The notes: generated by a model from the sequence alone, not told the origin. Positions 6,946-16,433 are shown, counted from the first letter of the stretch. The stretch: 64,000 bases of DNA from Pseudomonas sp. AN-1 (GCF_034057115.1 NZ_CP139195.1:3224001-3288000), one strand, 5' to 3'. Numbers and translations are program-made.

Positions 6946-9861
6946 GTGCTGTTGGGCTTGAGGCGGGTTCACCCGCAATACCGGGATTCGCTGCGCCCGA
7001 CCCTCGGCGTGCTGCTCGTGCTGCTCGCCGGCATGGGTCTGCTGGCGCTGGGCGGCGAGGCGCTGCCTGCCGTCGACCACTACCTGCCCTGGCACATGCT
7101 GCTGGAGACCACCGCCATCGCCGTTGCGGCGCTGGTGTTCGCGGTCGGCTGGAATACCCACAGTCTGCACCCGCAGCGCAACGTCCTGCTGCTCGCCTGC
7201 GCCTTCCTCGGTGTCGCCATCCTCGACTTCTCGCACATGCTGTCGTTCCAGGGGATGCCCGACTACGTGACCCCCAGCGACCCGCAGAAGGCCATCCATT
7301 TCTGGCTGGCGGCGCGCTACCTGGCCGCCTGCGCCCTGCTGCTGGTGGCCTGGCTGCCCTGGCCGGCGCCCGGCAGCATGGATGAGTCGCCGCTGGCGCA
7401 CCAGCGTTTCGTGCCGCTCCTCGGCGTCCTGCTGCTGGTGGCGGCGGTGCACTGGGTATTCCTCTGGCGGCCGCACTGGGTGCCGGCCACCTTCATCCCC
7501 GGGCGGGGGCTCACCGCGTTCAAGCTGTGGGCGGAATACGGCGTGATCGTCGTGCACCTGCTGACCGTCGGCGTGCTGCTCGCCCGCCTGCGCCACGCCA
7601 GCGGCTTCAACGTGCCGCTGCTGCTCGCGGCGGTGCTGGCGATGATCCTCAGCGAGCTGTTCTTCACCCTGTACGCCAGGGTCACCGACAGCTTCAACCT
7701 GATGGGTCACGTCTACAAGGTGATCGCCTACCTGCTGCTCTATGGCGCGGTGTTCGTCGACATGATCGCGGCGCCCTACCGCGCGCTGCACAGCGCACGC
7801 CGGCACTCCCAGGCGGTCCTCGCGGCGATCCCCGACCTGCTGTTCGAGCTGGATCGCGACGGCCGCTACCTGCAGGTGCACGCCCCGCGCCGCGAGCAGC
7901 TGGCCGCCGGCAGCGCGGAGCTGCTCGGGCGCACTGTCTACGAGGCGCTGCCGCTCGAGGCGGCGCGCTCCTGCATCGCGGCGCTGGAGGAGGCGCAGGC
8001 CTGCGGCTACTCGTCCGGCCGGCAGATCCAGATCCCGCTGGCCGACGGCGACCACTGGTTCGAGCTGTCGGTGTCGATGATGCAGCGCGAGGCGGATGCC
8101 GAGCCGCGTTTCGTCGTGCTGTCGCGCGACGTCACCGCGCGCGCCCGCGACCAGGTCACCCTGCGCAAGCTGAGCCAGGCGGTGGAACAGAGCCCGAGCA
8201 CCATCGTCATCACCGACCTCGACGCGCGCATCGAGTACGCCAACCAGGCCTTCACCCGCGCCACCGGCTACCGCCTCGAGGAGGCCATCGGCCAGAACCC
8301 CAAGCTGCTGCACTCCGGCAAGACGCCGCAGAGCACCTACCAGGACATGTGGCAGCAGCTCACCAGCGGACGGGCCTGGCGCGGCGAGTTCGTCAACCGG
8401 CGCAAGGACGGCAGCGAGTACACCGAGGCGGTGCTGATCTCGCCGGTGTTCGACGATGCCGGCCAGACCACCCATTACCTGGCGATCAAGGAAGACATCA
8501 CCCAGCGCAAGCTGGACGAGCAGCGCATCGAGCGCCTGGCGCATTTCGATGCGCTCACCGACCTGCCCAACCGCAAGCTGTTCGCCGCCCGCTGCGAACA
8601 GGCGCTGGGCCTGTCCGAGCGCAGCCAGCAGCCGCTGGCAGTGCTGTACCTGGACCTCGACCACTTCAAGCACATCAACGACTCGCTGGGCTACCGCATC
8701 GGCGATGCCTTCCTGGTCGAGGTGGCGCAGCGCCTCAAGGCGGTGCTGCGCGACGAGGACACCCTGTCGCGCCAGGGCGGCGACGAGTTCGTGCTGGTGC
8801 TGCCCTATACCGACGCCAAGGGCGCCGCCCACGTCGCCGCGCGCCTCAAGGCGCTGCTGGCCGCGCCCTGCCGGATCGAGGAGCACAGCCTGGTGATCAC
8901 CACCTCGATCGGCATCGCCATGTTCCCCGAGGACGGCCGCGACTTCGAGAGCCTGTCGCAGCGCGCCGACATCGCCATGCACCGCGCCAAGCAGGAAGGG
9001 CGCAACGGCTTCCGCTTCTTCACCGCCGAGATGCAGCGCCAGTCGGCGCGCATCCTGCAGCTGGAGAACGCCCTGCGCCAGGCGCTGGACAACGGCGAGC
9101 TGTACCTGTGCTTCCAGCCGCAGATGAGCATCGACGGCCGGGAGCTGGTCGGCGCCGAGGCGTTGCTGCGCTGGAACCACCCGCAGCTGGGGGCGATCAG
9201 TCCGGCCGAGTTCATCCCCATCGCCGAAGGCAGCGGACTGATCCTGCCGATCGGCGAGTGGGTGCTGCGCCGCGCCGCCCAGCAGATGCAGGACTGGCTG
9301 GCCTGCGGCTATCCGGCGGCGACGACGGTGGCGGTCAACCTGTCGCTGGCGCAGTTCCGCCACCCGGCGCTGGTCGAGCTGGTCGCCGAGGTGCTGCAGG
9401 AGACCGGTCTGCCGCCGCACTGCCTGGAGCTCGAGCTGACCGAGAGCGTGGCCATGCACGATCCCGCCGCAGCCATCGCCGTGGTACAGCGCCTGCGTGC
9501 GCTGGGCGTGCTGCTGTCGATCGACGACTTCGGCACCGGCTATTCGTCGCTGAGCTATCTCAAGCAGTTCCAGGTGCACAAGCTGAAGATCGACCAGTCC
9601 TTCGTCCGCCACATCAGCGAGGACGGCCACGACCAGTCCATCGTCCGGGCGATCCTCGGCATGGCGCGCAGCCTGGGCATGCTGAGCATCGCCGAGGGCG
9701 TGGAGACCGCCGCACAGCGCGCCGAGCTGGAGCGCCTGGGCTGCGACGAGGTGCAGGGCTACCTGTTCGGCCGCCCGGTGCCGGCGGACGAGTTCGCCGT
9801 GCTGATGCGTCGCTATCAGGGCGCGGCGAAGGACGAACTGGCGGTGGACTTCTGCATCTGA
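6946..9861 (+). CDS. MASE3-PAS-PAS-GGDEF-EAL c-di-GMP enzyme
   Basis: A 971-residue bifunctional c-di-GMP protein. Roughly residues 20-280 form a multi-helix MASE3 membrane sensor, 295-410 and 415-535 are PAS domains, then a GGDEF domain with intact GGDEF at 611-615 and an RDED inhibitory site five residues before it, and a C-terminal EAL phosphodiesterase domain with EALLRW from 738 and DDFGTGYSS, LKIDQSFV and EGVE motifs. Both synthesis and hydrolysis motifs look complete, so the net direction cannot be predicted. The start is GTG 6946, five bases after AGGGAGAAGG; the frame is open further upstream but without a ribosome site. It is probably a single-gene transcript; the reductase gene follows after 62 bp. 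Confidence 0.85.
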   Translation: MLLGLRRVHPQYRDSLRPTLGVLLVLLAGMGLLALGGEALPAVDHYLPWHMLLETTAIAVAALVFAVGWNTHSLHPQRNVLLLACAFLGVAILDFSHMLSFQGMPDYVTPSDPQKAIHFWLAARYLAACALLLVAWLPWPAPGSMDESPLAHQRFVPLLGVLLLVAAVHWVFLWRPHWVPATFIPGRGLTAFKLWAEYGVIVVHLLTVGVLLARLRHASGFNVPLLLAAVLAMILSELFFTLYARVTDSFNLMGHVYKVIAYLLLYGAVFVDMIAAPYRALHSARRHSQAVLAAIPDLLFELDRDGRYLQVHAPRREQLAAGSAELLGRTVYEALPLEAARSCIAALEEAQACGYSSGRQIQIPLADGDHWFELSVSMMQREADAEPRFVVLSRDVTARARDQVTLRKLSQAVEQSPSTIVITDLDARIEYANQAFTRATGYRLEEAIGQNPKLLHSGKTPQSTYQDMWQQLTSGRAWRGEFVNRRKDGSEYTEAVLISPVFDDAGQTTHYLAIKEDITQRKLDEQRIERLAHFDALTDLPNRKLFAARCEQALGLSERSQQPLAVLYLDLDHFKHINDSLGYRIGDAFLVEVAQRLKAVLRDEDTLSRQGGDEFVLVLPYTDAKGAAHVAARLKALLAAPCRIEEHSLVITTSIGIAMFPEDGRDFESLSQRADIAMHRAKQEGRNGFRFFTAEMQRQSARILQLENALRQALDNGELYLCFQPQMSIDGRELVGAEALLRWNHPQLGAISPAEFIPIAEGSGLILPIGEWVLRRAAQQMQDWLACGYPAATTVAVNLSLAQFRHPALVELVAEVLQETGLPPHCLELELTESVAMHDPAAAIAVVQRLRALGVLLSIDDFGTGYSSLSYLKQFQVHKLKIDQSFVRHISEDGHDQSIVRAILGMARSLGMLSIAEGVETAAQRAELERLGCDEVQGYLFGRPVPADEFAVLMRRYQGAAKDELAVDFCI

Positions 9862-9923
9862 ACCGCGGTCGGCGTTTGGTAGTACGCTGTCGCCCTTTCG
9901 TCATCCATCGACAGGAGCTTGCG

Positions 9924-10964
9924 ATGATTTATCGCCCTCTCGGCACGACCGGCATCCAGGTCAGCGCGCTGGCGCTGGGCAGCATGACCTGGGGCGAGCA
10001 GAACAGCGAAGCCGAGGGCTTCGCGCAGATCGACCGCGCACGAGCCGCCGGGATCAACTTCATCGACACCGCGGAGATGTACCCGGTGCCGCCCAGGGCC
10101 GAGACCTGCGGCGCCACCGAGACCATCATCGGCAACTACTTCAGGCGCCATGGCGGCCGCGAGCAGTGGATCATCGCCAGCAAGGCGGCGGCGCCGGGCA
10201 ACGGCATCACCCACATCCGCGGCGGCCGGCCGCACCACGACCGCGCCAACCTGGTCGCCGCCGTCGACGGCAGCCTGCGCCGCCTGCAGACCGACTACAT
10301 CGACCTCTACCAGTTGCACTGGCCGGACCGGCAGACCAACTTCTTCGGCCAGCTCGGCTACCAGCACGACCCGGATGCGCACATCACGCCGATCGAGGAG
10401 TCGCTGGAGGTGCTCGACGAGCTGGTCAGGAGCGGCAAGATCCGCCACATCGGCCTGTCCAACGAGACGCCCTGGGGCGTGCACCGCTTCCTGCTGCTGG
10501 CCGAAACCCGCGGCTGGCCGCGCCCGGTGTCGATCCAGAACCCCTACAACCTGCTCAACCGCAGCTTCGAGGTGGGCCTGGCGGAGATGGCGATCCGCGA
10601 GCAGGTGGGCCTGCTGGCCTACTCGCCGCTGGCCTTCGGCCTGCTGTCCGGCAAGTACGAGAACGGCGCCCGGCCGGAGCGGGCGCGGCTGACCCTGTTC
10701 GAGCGCTTCCAGCGCTACAACAACCCGCAGGCGCGCCAGGCGGCCAGCGCCTACGTCGCCCTGGCCCGCGAGCACGGCGTCGACCCGGCGCAGCTGGCGC
10801 TGGCCTGGGTCACCAGCCGGCCGTTCGTCACCAGCAACATCATCGGCGCCACCAGTCTCGAGCAGCTGGACAGCAACATCGCCAGTCTCGACCTCCAGCT
10901 CGGCGACGAGCTGCTGGCCGGCATCGAGCGCATCCACACCGGACAACCCAACCCGGCGCCCTGA
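9924..10964 (+). CDS. tas: Tas-like NADP(H)-dependent aldo/keto reductase
   Basis: A 346-residue aldo/keto reductase, the same length as E. coli Tas and alike along its whole sequence (for example SMTWGEQNSEAE, TAEMYPVPPR, NPYNLLNRSFEVGL and TLFERFQRY segments). The catalytic tetrad is visible: Asp in FIDTAE, Tyr in EMYP, Lys in IIASK and His in YQLHWP. The family reduces aldehydes and ketones with NADPH; the physiological substrate of Tas is not settled, although it can complement a tyrosine/prephenate defect in E. coli. An AGGAG ribosome site (9913-9917) precedes ATG 9924. A GC-rich imperfect hairpin near 10979-11003 may end the transcript before siaA. Confidence 0.88.
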   Translation: MIYRPLGTTGIQVSALALGSMTWGEQNSEAEGFAQIDRARAAGINFIDTAEMYPVPPRAETCGATETIIGNYFRRHGGREQWIIASKAAAPGNGITHIRGGRPHHDRANLVAAVDGSLRRLQTDYIDLYQLHWPDRQTNFFGQLGYQHDPDAHITPIEESLEVLDELVRSGKIRHIGLSNETPWGVHRFLLLAETRGWPRPVSIQNPYNLLNRSFEVGLAEMAIREQVGLLAYSPLAFGLLSGKYENGARPERARLTLFERFQRYNNPQARQAASAYVALAREHGVDPAQLALAWVTSRPFVTSNIIGATSLEQLDSNIASLDLQLGDELLAGIERIHTGQPNPAP

Positions 10965-11104
10965 AGGCGCCACCGTCTCCCGTCTGCCGCCCGGCAGGCG
11001 GGAGCGGCATTTGCGACGCGGGGCTGTACCCCTGCCGCGGGCAGGTTGCACAATGGCACTTTTGCCGGCCTAGGCCGGACGCGGCGGAGGCCGGGAGACT
11101 CTTC

Positions 11105-13096
11105 ATGGCGGCGAACTGGGGGCTGCGCAGCAAGTCGGTACTGGCCTTGCTGCTGGCATGCATGCTGGCTTCGATACCGGCGGTCCTGCTCGGCTGGCGG
11201 GCGATGGAGGAGATTCGCCAGCATTTCGGCGAGGCCTACGCGCGCAACTTCACCCTGCTGCACCGCGAGCGCATCCTCGCCCCGGTAGCCCGCGAGCTGG
11301 CCCTGGCGCGGCGCTTCGCCGACTCCCAGCTGACCCGCCAGTGGTTGCTCGACGAGGCCGACCCGCAGCGCCGCGCGCGCTTCTTCGCCGAGGCCGAGGG
11401 CTATCGGCGCGACTTCCGCGACCAGTCCTGGTTCGTCATCGCCGAGCCCAGCCGCAGCTACTATTTCGTCGACGCCGAGGCCGCGGCGGGCGCCCAGCCA
11501 CGCTACCGGCTCGATCCCGCCGATCCGGAGGATGCCTGGTACTTCGCCAGCGTCGGCGGCCAGGCCACCTACAATCTCAACGTCAACGTCGACCACAAGC
11601 TGGGCGAGACCAAGCTGTGGATCAACGTGCTGGTGCGCGAGGGCGCCCGCGTGCTCGGTCTGGCCGGCACCGGTCTGGACCTGAGCGATTTCCTCGCCGA
11701 TTTCCTGGTCGGCCGCGACAACGGGGTGACGCCGATGATCCTCGCCCCCGACGGCGCCATCCAGGCCCACCCGGACCGCTCGCGCATCGCCTACAGCTCG
11801 GGCGCCGGCCAGGCCACCGGAGCCGGCCTGATCTTCGATCTGCTCGGCACGCCGGCCGAGCGGGAGGCGCTGCGCGCGGCCCTGCGGCGCGCCGAGGCCG
11901 AGCCGGACGGGGTGCAGATCCTGCACGCGCCGATCGACGGCCAGCCGCGCCTGCTGGCGCTCAGCTACATCGCCCCGCTGCGCTGGCACCTGCTCACCGC
12001 GGTCGACCTGCACGCCGCACGCCTGCTCGACCAGAACTGGCTGTGGCCGCTGCTGGGCACCCTGGTGGTGCTGCTGGCCGCCCTGCTGCTGGGCTTCGCC
12101 TACGCGATGGAGCGCCTGCTGCTGCAGCCGCTGCGCAGCCTCAAGCAGTCGGCCAAGGCGATCGCTGCCGGCCACTACGCCACCAGCCTGCCGCCGGCGC
12201 GCGGCGACGAGATCGGCGAACTGTCGGCGGCCTTCGCCAGCATGGCGGCCCAGGTGCATCGGCACACCGCCGAGCTGGAGGGCAAGGTGCGCGAGCGCAC
12301 CCGCGCCCTGGAGCAGGCCAACCGCGAGATGGTCGCCGCGCACAAGCAGATCGACGACTCCATCGACTACGCCAGCCTGATCCAGCGCGCCATCCTGCCC
12401 GACCGCCAGCTGTCCGCCTCGCTGGGCGAGCGTCACTTCGTGCTGTGGCAGCCGCGCGACGTGGTCGGCGGCGATTTCTACGTGTACCGCGAGGGCGATG
12501 GCGGCTGCCTGCTCGGCGTGGTCGACTGCGCCGGCCACGGCGTGCCCGGCGCCCTGATGACCATGCTGGCGCGGGCGGCGATCGACCATGCCATCGCGGT
12601 GGCCGGGGTCGACGACCCGGCGGCGATCCTGCGCGAGACCGACCGCACGGTGCGCGGCATGCTGCGCGAGGAGCAGGTGTCGCGGGCCCTGGCGACCAAC
12701 ATGGATGCCGGCCTGGTATGGGTCGACCGCAGCGCCCGGCGCCTGCGCTTCGCCGGGGCGAAGATCGCCCTGTACGCCAGCGACGGCCACGAGGTGCGCG
12801 AATACAAGGGCGCTCGCCGCGCCCTGGCCGACAAGCGCCAGGGCGAGTACACCAATCAGGACATCGAGCTGCCGTCGGGCTGGACCTTCTACCTGTGCAC
12901 CGACGGCTTCCTCGACCAGGCCGGCGGCGAGCATGGCTTCGGCTTCGGCAGCCGGCGCTTCGTCGACCTGCTGCGCAGCCATGCCCAGCGTCCATTGGCC
13001 GAGCAGGCCGAGCGCTTCGTCGCCCGCCTCGAGGCCTACCGCGGCGGGCACCCGCAACTGGACGACATCACCGTGCTTTCCTTCCGTTTCGACTAG
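11105..13096 (+). CDS. siaA: SiaA, membrane PP2C-type phosphatase
   Basis: A 663-residue membrane phosphatase, the length of P. aeruginosa SiaA. It has an N-terminal helix (~10-30), a periplasmic Cache-like sensor region (~35-300), a second helix (~315-340), a HAMP region (~340-395) with a coiled coil, and a SpoIIE/PP2C phosphatase domain (~420-660) with metal-binding aspartates in VVGGDFY, DCAGHGVPG and TDGFLDQ. In P. aeruginosa SiaA removes the phosphate from SiaC, freeing SiaC to activate SiaD and raise c-di-GMP. A GGGAG sequence precedes ATG 11105. It heads a four-gene operon in the known order A-B-C-D. Confidence 0.92.
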   Translation: MAANWGLRSKSVLALLLACMLASIPAVLLGWRAMEEIRQHFGEAYARNFTLLHRERILAPVARELALARRFADSQLTRQWLLDEADPQRRARFFAEAEGYRRDFRDQSWFVIAEPSRSYYFVDAEAAAGAQPRYRLDPADPEDAWYFASVGGQATYNLNVNVDHKLGETKLWINVLVREGARVLGLAGTGLDLSDFLADFLVGRDNGVTPMILAPDGAIQAHPDRSRIAYSSGAGQATGAGLIFDLLGTPAEREALRAALRRAEAEPDGVQILHAPIDGQPRLLALSYIAPLRWHLLTAVDLHAARLLDQNWLWPLLGTLVVLLAALLLGFAYAMERLLLQPLRSLKQSAKAIAAGHYATSLPPARGDEIGELSAAFASMAAQVHRHTAELEGKVRERTRALEQANREMVAAHKQIDDSIDYASLIQRAILPDRQLSASLGERHFVLWQPRDVVGGDFYVYREGDGGCLLGVVDCAGHGVPGALMTMLARAAIDHAIAVAGVDDPAAILRETDRTVRGMLREEQVSRALATNMDAGLVWVDRSARRLRFAGAKIALYASDGHEVREYKGARRALADKRQGEYTNQDIELPSGWTFYLCTDGFLDQAGGEHGFGFGSRRFVDLLRSHAQRPLAEQAERFVARLEAYRGGHPQLDDITVLSFRFD

Positions 13097-13117
13097 GTGC
13101 AGAACCAAGGAGTGACC

Positions 13118-13660
13118 ATGGACACACATGACCTGCTGGCCATGCGCGAGAACTACAATCGCCAGCGCATCATGCTCTGCTTCAACGGGCCGATCTCGCG
13201 CAGCCTGATCGAGGAGATCGGCAACGCCCTGCGCAACTACCTGGCGGCCGAACAGGCGCAGCCCTCGGCGGCGATGGACGTGTTCGCCGTTTACATCGAA
13301 ATGACCCAGAATATCCGCCACTACGCCACCCGCATGCACTACAGCGATCAAGACGCCTCGGCCACCGTGGCCATCGCCCGCGACGAGGACGGCCGCTACG
13401 TGGTGTCGGCCGGCAATCTGGTGGAGCACGCCGACGGCCTGCAGCTGGTCGAGTGGGTCGAGGGCCTGGCCGGGCTGGACAAGGTGCAGCTCAAGGCCGC
13501 CTACAAGGAGCAGCTGCGCAAGCCGCGCGACGGCGAAAGCACCAGCGGTGCCGGCCTCGGCCTGCTCGACATCGCCCGCAAGTCGAGCCGGCCGCTGCAC
13601 GCCTCGCTCCGCGAACAGACCGGCGGGCGCGCCTTCTTCAGCCTGCGCGCGGTGATCTGA
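13118..13660 (+). CDS. siaB: SiaB, kinase of SiaC
   Basis: A 180-residue soluble protein of the SiaB family (DUF6272). In P. aeruginosa SiaB phosphorylates SiaC on threonine and so opposes SiaA. The protein has a GHKL-like ATPase layout: an N-terminal helix region, an asparagine-containing helix around MTQNIRHYA, and a glycine-rich SGAGLGLLDIA segment near the C-terminus that probably closes over ATP. The start is ATG 13118, placed five bases after AAGGAGT; the in-frame GTG at 13097 abuts the siaA stop but lacks a site. Confidence 0.9.
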   Translation: MDTHDLLAMRENYNRQRIMLCFNGPISRSLIEEIGNALRNYLAAEQAQPSAAMDVFAVYIEMTQNIRHYATRMHYSDQDASATVAIARDEDGRYVVSAGNLVEHADGLQLVEWVEGLAGLDKVQLKAAYKEQLRKPRDGESTSGAGLGLLDIARKSSRPLHASLREQTGGRAFFSLRAVI

Positions 13661-13681
13661 TCACTTTTCACGGGAATGACC

Positions 13682-14062
13682 ATGACTGTACTGAACATAC
13701 ACGGAACCCAGTCCACGCCGGCCATTCAGGGTGACTGGAGCGCTGGCGTGCTGGCCATGCAGGGCGATTCCTACCCGGAAAACTCCTTCGAGCTGTTCGG
13801 CCAGGTGATCGACTGGGTCGAGCGCTTCCTGCGCGAGGAGGTCCGCCCGCTGGCCCTCGAGCTGCGCCTGCTGTACCTCAACACCAGCTCGATCAAGGCG
13901 CTGATGGACATCTTCGACCTGCTCGAGGATGCCCATCGCGACGGCCGCCCGGTCAGCGTCAACTGGTACTACGACAGCCGCAACGAGCGGGTCGCCGAGC
14001 TGGCCGAGGAGTTCCGCGAGGACTGCAGCTTCCCCTTCGCCATCCTGGCCCACGGCGAGTAG
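13682..14062 (+). CDS. siaC: SiaC, phospho-switch protein activating SiaD
   Basis: A 126-residue single-domain SiaC-family protein (DUF1987). Starting at ATG 13682 places threonine of the LNTSS motif at residue 68, the position phosphorylated in P. aeruginosa SiaC, and gives the usual length; ATG 13676 would add two residues. The unphosphorylated protein binds the SiaD stalk and activates c-di-GMP synthesis. It lies 21 bp after siaB and 6 bp before siaD, consistent with one operon. Confidence 0.92.
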   Translation: MTVLNIHGTQSTPAIQGDWSAGVLAMQGDSYPENSFELFGQVIDWVERFLREEVRPLALELRLLYLNTSSIKALMDIFDLLEDAHRDGRPVSVNWYYDSRNERVAELAEEFREDCSFPFAILAHGE

Positions 14063-14068
14063 CAGCCC

Positions 14069-14887
14069 ATGAACAGCGAGAGCGAACTGGACCTGCTGGT
14101 CGAGAGCCTGCTGAGCGACCCCGCCTACTATGGCCACCCGCTGCGCGAGGCGCTGGCGCGCCTGCAGCAGCAGAACCTCGACCAGCTGTCGCGGCTCGAG
14201 CGCATCGCGCGGATTTCCGACGGTTACCAGTCGCTGGCGCGCGAGCAGAACCTCTCGCTGTCCGAACGCTACCACCGCCAGCTGCGCCAGCTGGAGAAGG
14301 TGGCGCGCATCTCCGACCGCTACCAGGACATGCTGCGCGACCTCAACCAGGCGCTGAAGACCGCCTCGCAGCGCGACGTGCTCACCGGGCTGGCCAACCG
14401 CCGCCTGCTGATGGAGCGCCTGCGCGAGGAGGAACTGCGCAGCCAGCGCAGCGGGCACGCCTTCGTGCTGGCGATGATCGACGTCGACCACTTCAAGCTG
14501 ATCAATGACACCTGGGGACACGAGGTCGGCGACCGCGCCCTCAGCGAGATCGCCCGCGCCCTGCAGACCAGCGTGCGCGGCTGCGACCTGTGCGGGCGCT
14601 GGGGAGGCGAGGAGTTCCTGCTGTTGCTGCCGGAAACCGTGCTGGCCGACGCGTTGCCGCTGATCGAGCGGCTGCGCGGCGCCCTGCGCGAGCTGCGGGT
14701 GATGGTCGGCGAGCAGCGCCTGGCGATCACCGCCAGCTTCGGGGTGGCCGAGTACCGGGCTCCGGAAGGCTACTCGCAGGTGCTCAACCGCGCCGATGCG
14801 GCGCTGCTCGAGGCCAAGCGCAGCGGGCGCGACCGCTGCATGCTGGCAGGCGAGTGGGAGGCCGGCAGCGCCTATCGGGTGATCTGA
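14069..14887 (+). CDS. siaD: SiaD, diguanylate cyclase
   Basis: A 272-residue cytoplasmic diguanylate cyclase. The first ~105 residues form a helical coiled-coil stalk with two related segments (LERIARISDGYQ and LEKVARISDRYQ), the region that binds SiaC in the P. aeruginosa complex. The GGDEF domain follows, with active-site GGEEF at 179-183 and an RGCD inhibitory motif five residues before it. It is the last gene of siaABCD, whose output in P. aeruginosa is surfactant-induced aggregation and biofilm. A strong hairpin follows at 14962. Confidence 0.93.
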   Translation: MNSESELDLLVESLLSDPAYYGHPLREALARLQQQNLDQLSRLERIARISDGYQSLAREQNLSLSERYHRQLRQLEKVARISDRYQDMLRDLNQALKTASQRDVLTGLANRRLLMERLREEELRSQRSGHAFVLAMIDVDHFKLINDTWGHEVGDRALSEIARALQTSVRGCDLCGRWGGEEFLLLLPETVLADALPLIERLRGALRELRVMVGEQRLAITASFGVAEYRAPEGYSQVLNRADAALLEAKRSGRDRCMLAGEWEAGSAYRVI

Positions 14888-14961
14888 TCGGCCTGCGGTG
14901 TCGGGCTGCTGGCGTTGCCGGCGGTCGCGACTGCGCGCCGCGCGGCAAGCCGCAAGAAGAA

Positions 14962-14992
14962 CGCCCGCCCCGCGCAGGGCGCGGGGCGGGCG
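14962..14992. terminator. Convergent terminator between siaD and gabT
   Basis: A perfect 14-bp GC-rich stem (14962-14975 with 14979-14992) closes a 3-nt loop. On the minus strand it is followed by TTCTTCTTG, so it mainly ends gabDT; it may also stop siaABCD from the other side. Confidence 0.75.
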
Positions 14993-15008
14993 TGGCGAGG
15001 GCCGGGGA

Positions 15009-16289
15009 TCAGGCCAGTTCGTCGAAGCACTCGGCGAGGATGGCCAGGCCCTTGTCCAGCTGGGCGTCCGGGATGGTGATCGGCATCAGGAAGCGGATGA
15101 CGTTGTAGTAGGTGCCGCAGGACAGCAGGATCAGGCCCTTGTCGCGGGCGCGGGCGACGATCTTGCCGACCAGTTCGGCGGCCGGCTTGTGCACGTCGCC
15201 GTCCTCGAACAGCTCGATGGCGACCATCGAACCCAGGCCGCGCACGTCGCCGATGACCTTGTGCTTGGCCTGGATCTCGCGCAGGCCGGCCTTCAGGCGC
15301 TCGCCGACGGCCTGGGAGCGCTCCAGCAGGTTCTCCTCGTCGAACACCTCGAGCACGGCCAGGGCGGCGGCGCAGGCGATCGGGCTGCCGGCGTAGGTGC
15401 CGCCCAGGCCGCCGGGGGCGACGGCGTCCATGATTTCCGCCTTGCCGCACACGCCGGAGATCGGGAAGCCACCGCCTACGGACTTGGCGAAGGTGGTCAG
15501 GTCCGGGACGATGCCCAGCTGCTCGGTGGCGAAGAAGGTGCCGGTGCGGCCGGCGCCGGTCTGCACCTCGTCGGCGATCAGCAGGATGCCGTGCTGGTCG
15601 CACAGGGCGCGCAGGCGCTGCATGAAGGCCTTGGAGTTGACGTAGAAACCGCCCTCGCCCTGCACCGGCTCGATGATGATCGCGGCGATGTCCTGCGGCT
15701 GGGCATCGTTCTTGAAGATGCGCTCGATGCTGGCGATGGCGTCGTCCTCGCTGATGCCGTGCAGCTCGCAGGGCGCCAGGGCGCGGAACACGCCGCCCGG
15801 CATCAGGCCCATGCCGGCGGAGTAGGGCACCACCTTGCCGGTCAGCGACAGGGTCATCATGGTGCGGCCGTGGTAGGCGCCGGTGAAGGCGATCACCCCG
15901 GCGCGGCCGGTGGCGGCGCGGGCGATCTTCACGGCGTTCTCGACGGCCTCGGAGCCGGAGGTGACCAGCAGGGTCTTCTTGGCGAAATCGCCCGGCACGC
16001 GCTTGGCGATTTCCTCGCACAGGGCGATGTAGGGCTCGTAGGCCAGCACCTGGAAGCAGGTGTGCGACAGCTTGGTCAGCTGCTCCTGGACGGCGGCCAC
16101 CACCTTCGGATGCAGGTGGCCGGTGTTGAGCACGGCGATGCCGCCGGCGAAGTCGATGTACTCGCGGCCCTCGACGTCCCACACGGTGGCGTTCTCGGCG
16201 CGCTCGGCGACGATCGGGTGGATCTGGCTGACGCCGCGGGCGACGGCAGCTTGGCGGCGTTGCAGCAGGGAGGCGTTGGTCTGGCTCAT
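15009..16289 (-). CDS. gabT: 4-aminobutyrate aminotransferase GabT
   Basis: A 426-residue class III PLP aminotransferase that transfers the amino group of GABA to 2-oxoglutarate, giving succinate semialdehyde and glutamate. Visible signatures are the TSGSEAVENAVK cofactor-phosphate region, GAYHGRT, the EPVQGEGG segment, DEVQTGAGRTG and the Schiff-base lysine in TFAKSVGGGFP. I start at the ATG at 16289 (MSQTNASLL), the family's usual N-terminus; 38 extra codons upstream are not plausible. It follows gabD in the same direction with 144 bp between them that hold two hairpins. The product feeds GabD, and GABA is the end product of the Spu pathway further along. Confidence 0.93.
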   Translation of the reverse strand: MSQTNASLLQRRQAAVARGVSQIHPIVAERAENATVWDVEGREYIDFAGGIAVLNTGHLHPKVVAAVQEQLTKLSHTCFQVLAYEPYIALCEEIAKRVPGDFAKKTLLVTSGSEAVENAVKIARAATGRAGVIAFTGAYHGRTMMTLSLTGKVVPYSAGMGLMPGGVFRALAPCELHGISEDDAIASIERIFKNDAQPQDIAAIIIEPVQGEGGFYVNSKAFMQRLRALCDQHGILLIADEVQTGAGRTGTFFATEQLGIVPDLTTFAKSVGGGFPISGVCGKAEIMDAVAPGGLGGTYAGSPIACAAALAVLEVFDEENLLERSQAVGERLKAGLREIQAKHKVIGDVRGLGSMVAIELFEDGDVHKPAAELVGKIVARARDKGLILLSCGTYYNVIRFLMPITIPDAQLDKGLAILAECFDELA

Positions 16290-16326
16290 GGCATTACTCA
16301 CGCAGGACAGTCGGAGCGTCGGTCGG

Positions 16327-16420
16327 GGCCGGCCTGCCGGTGGCAGGCCGGCCGGAAAGGAGGGGTGAAGGGCCGTCGCCGACAAAACACGGCCTCCACC
16401 CACCCCGGGCCGTGGCCCGG
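16327..16420. repeat. Two strong hairpins between gabD and gabT
   Basis: A 12-bp perfect dyad (16327-16338 with 16342-16353) and a 7-bp dyad (16405-16411 with 16414-16420) fill most of the gap between the two genes. Neither is followed by a T-run on the minus strand. They may stabilise or attenuate the gabDT message, so that gabD and gabT are made in unequal amounts. Confidence 0.5.
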
Positions 16421-16433
16421 AGTTCGTACGAAA

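Noticed and set aside
6637-9630. 997-codon open frame antisense to the GGDEF-EAL gene
   Set aside because: Long antisense frames are expected at this GC content; composition is low-complexity (Gln, Arg, Gly, His) with no family motif, while the + strand has clear domains.
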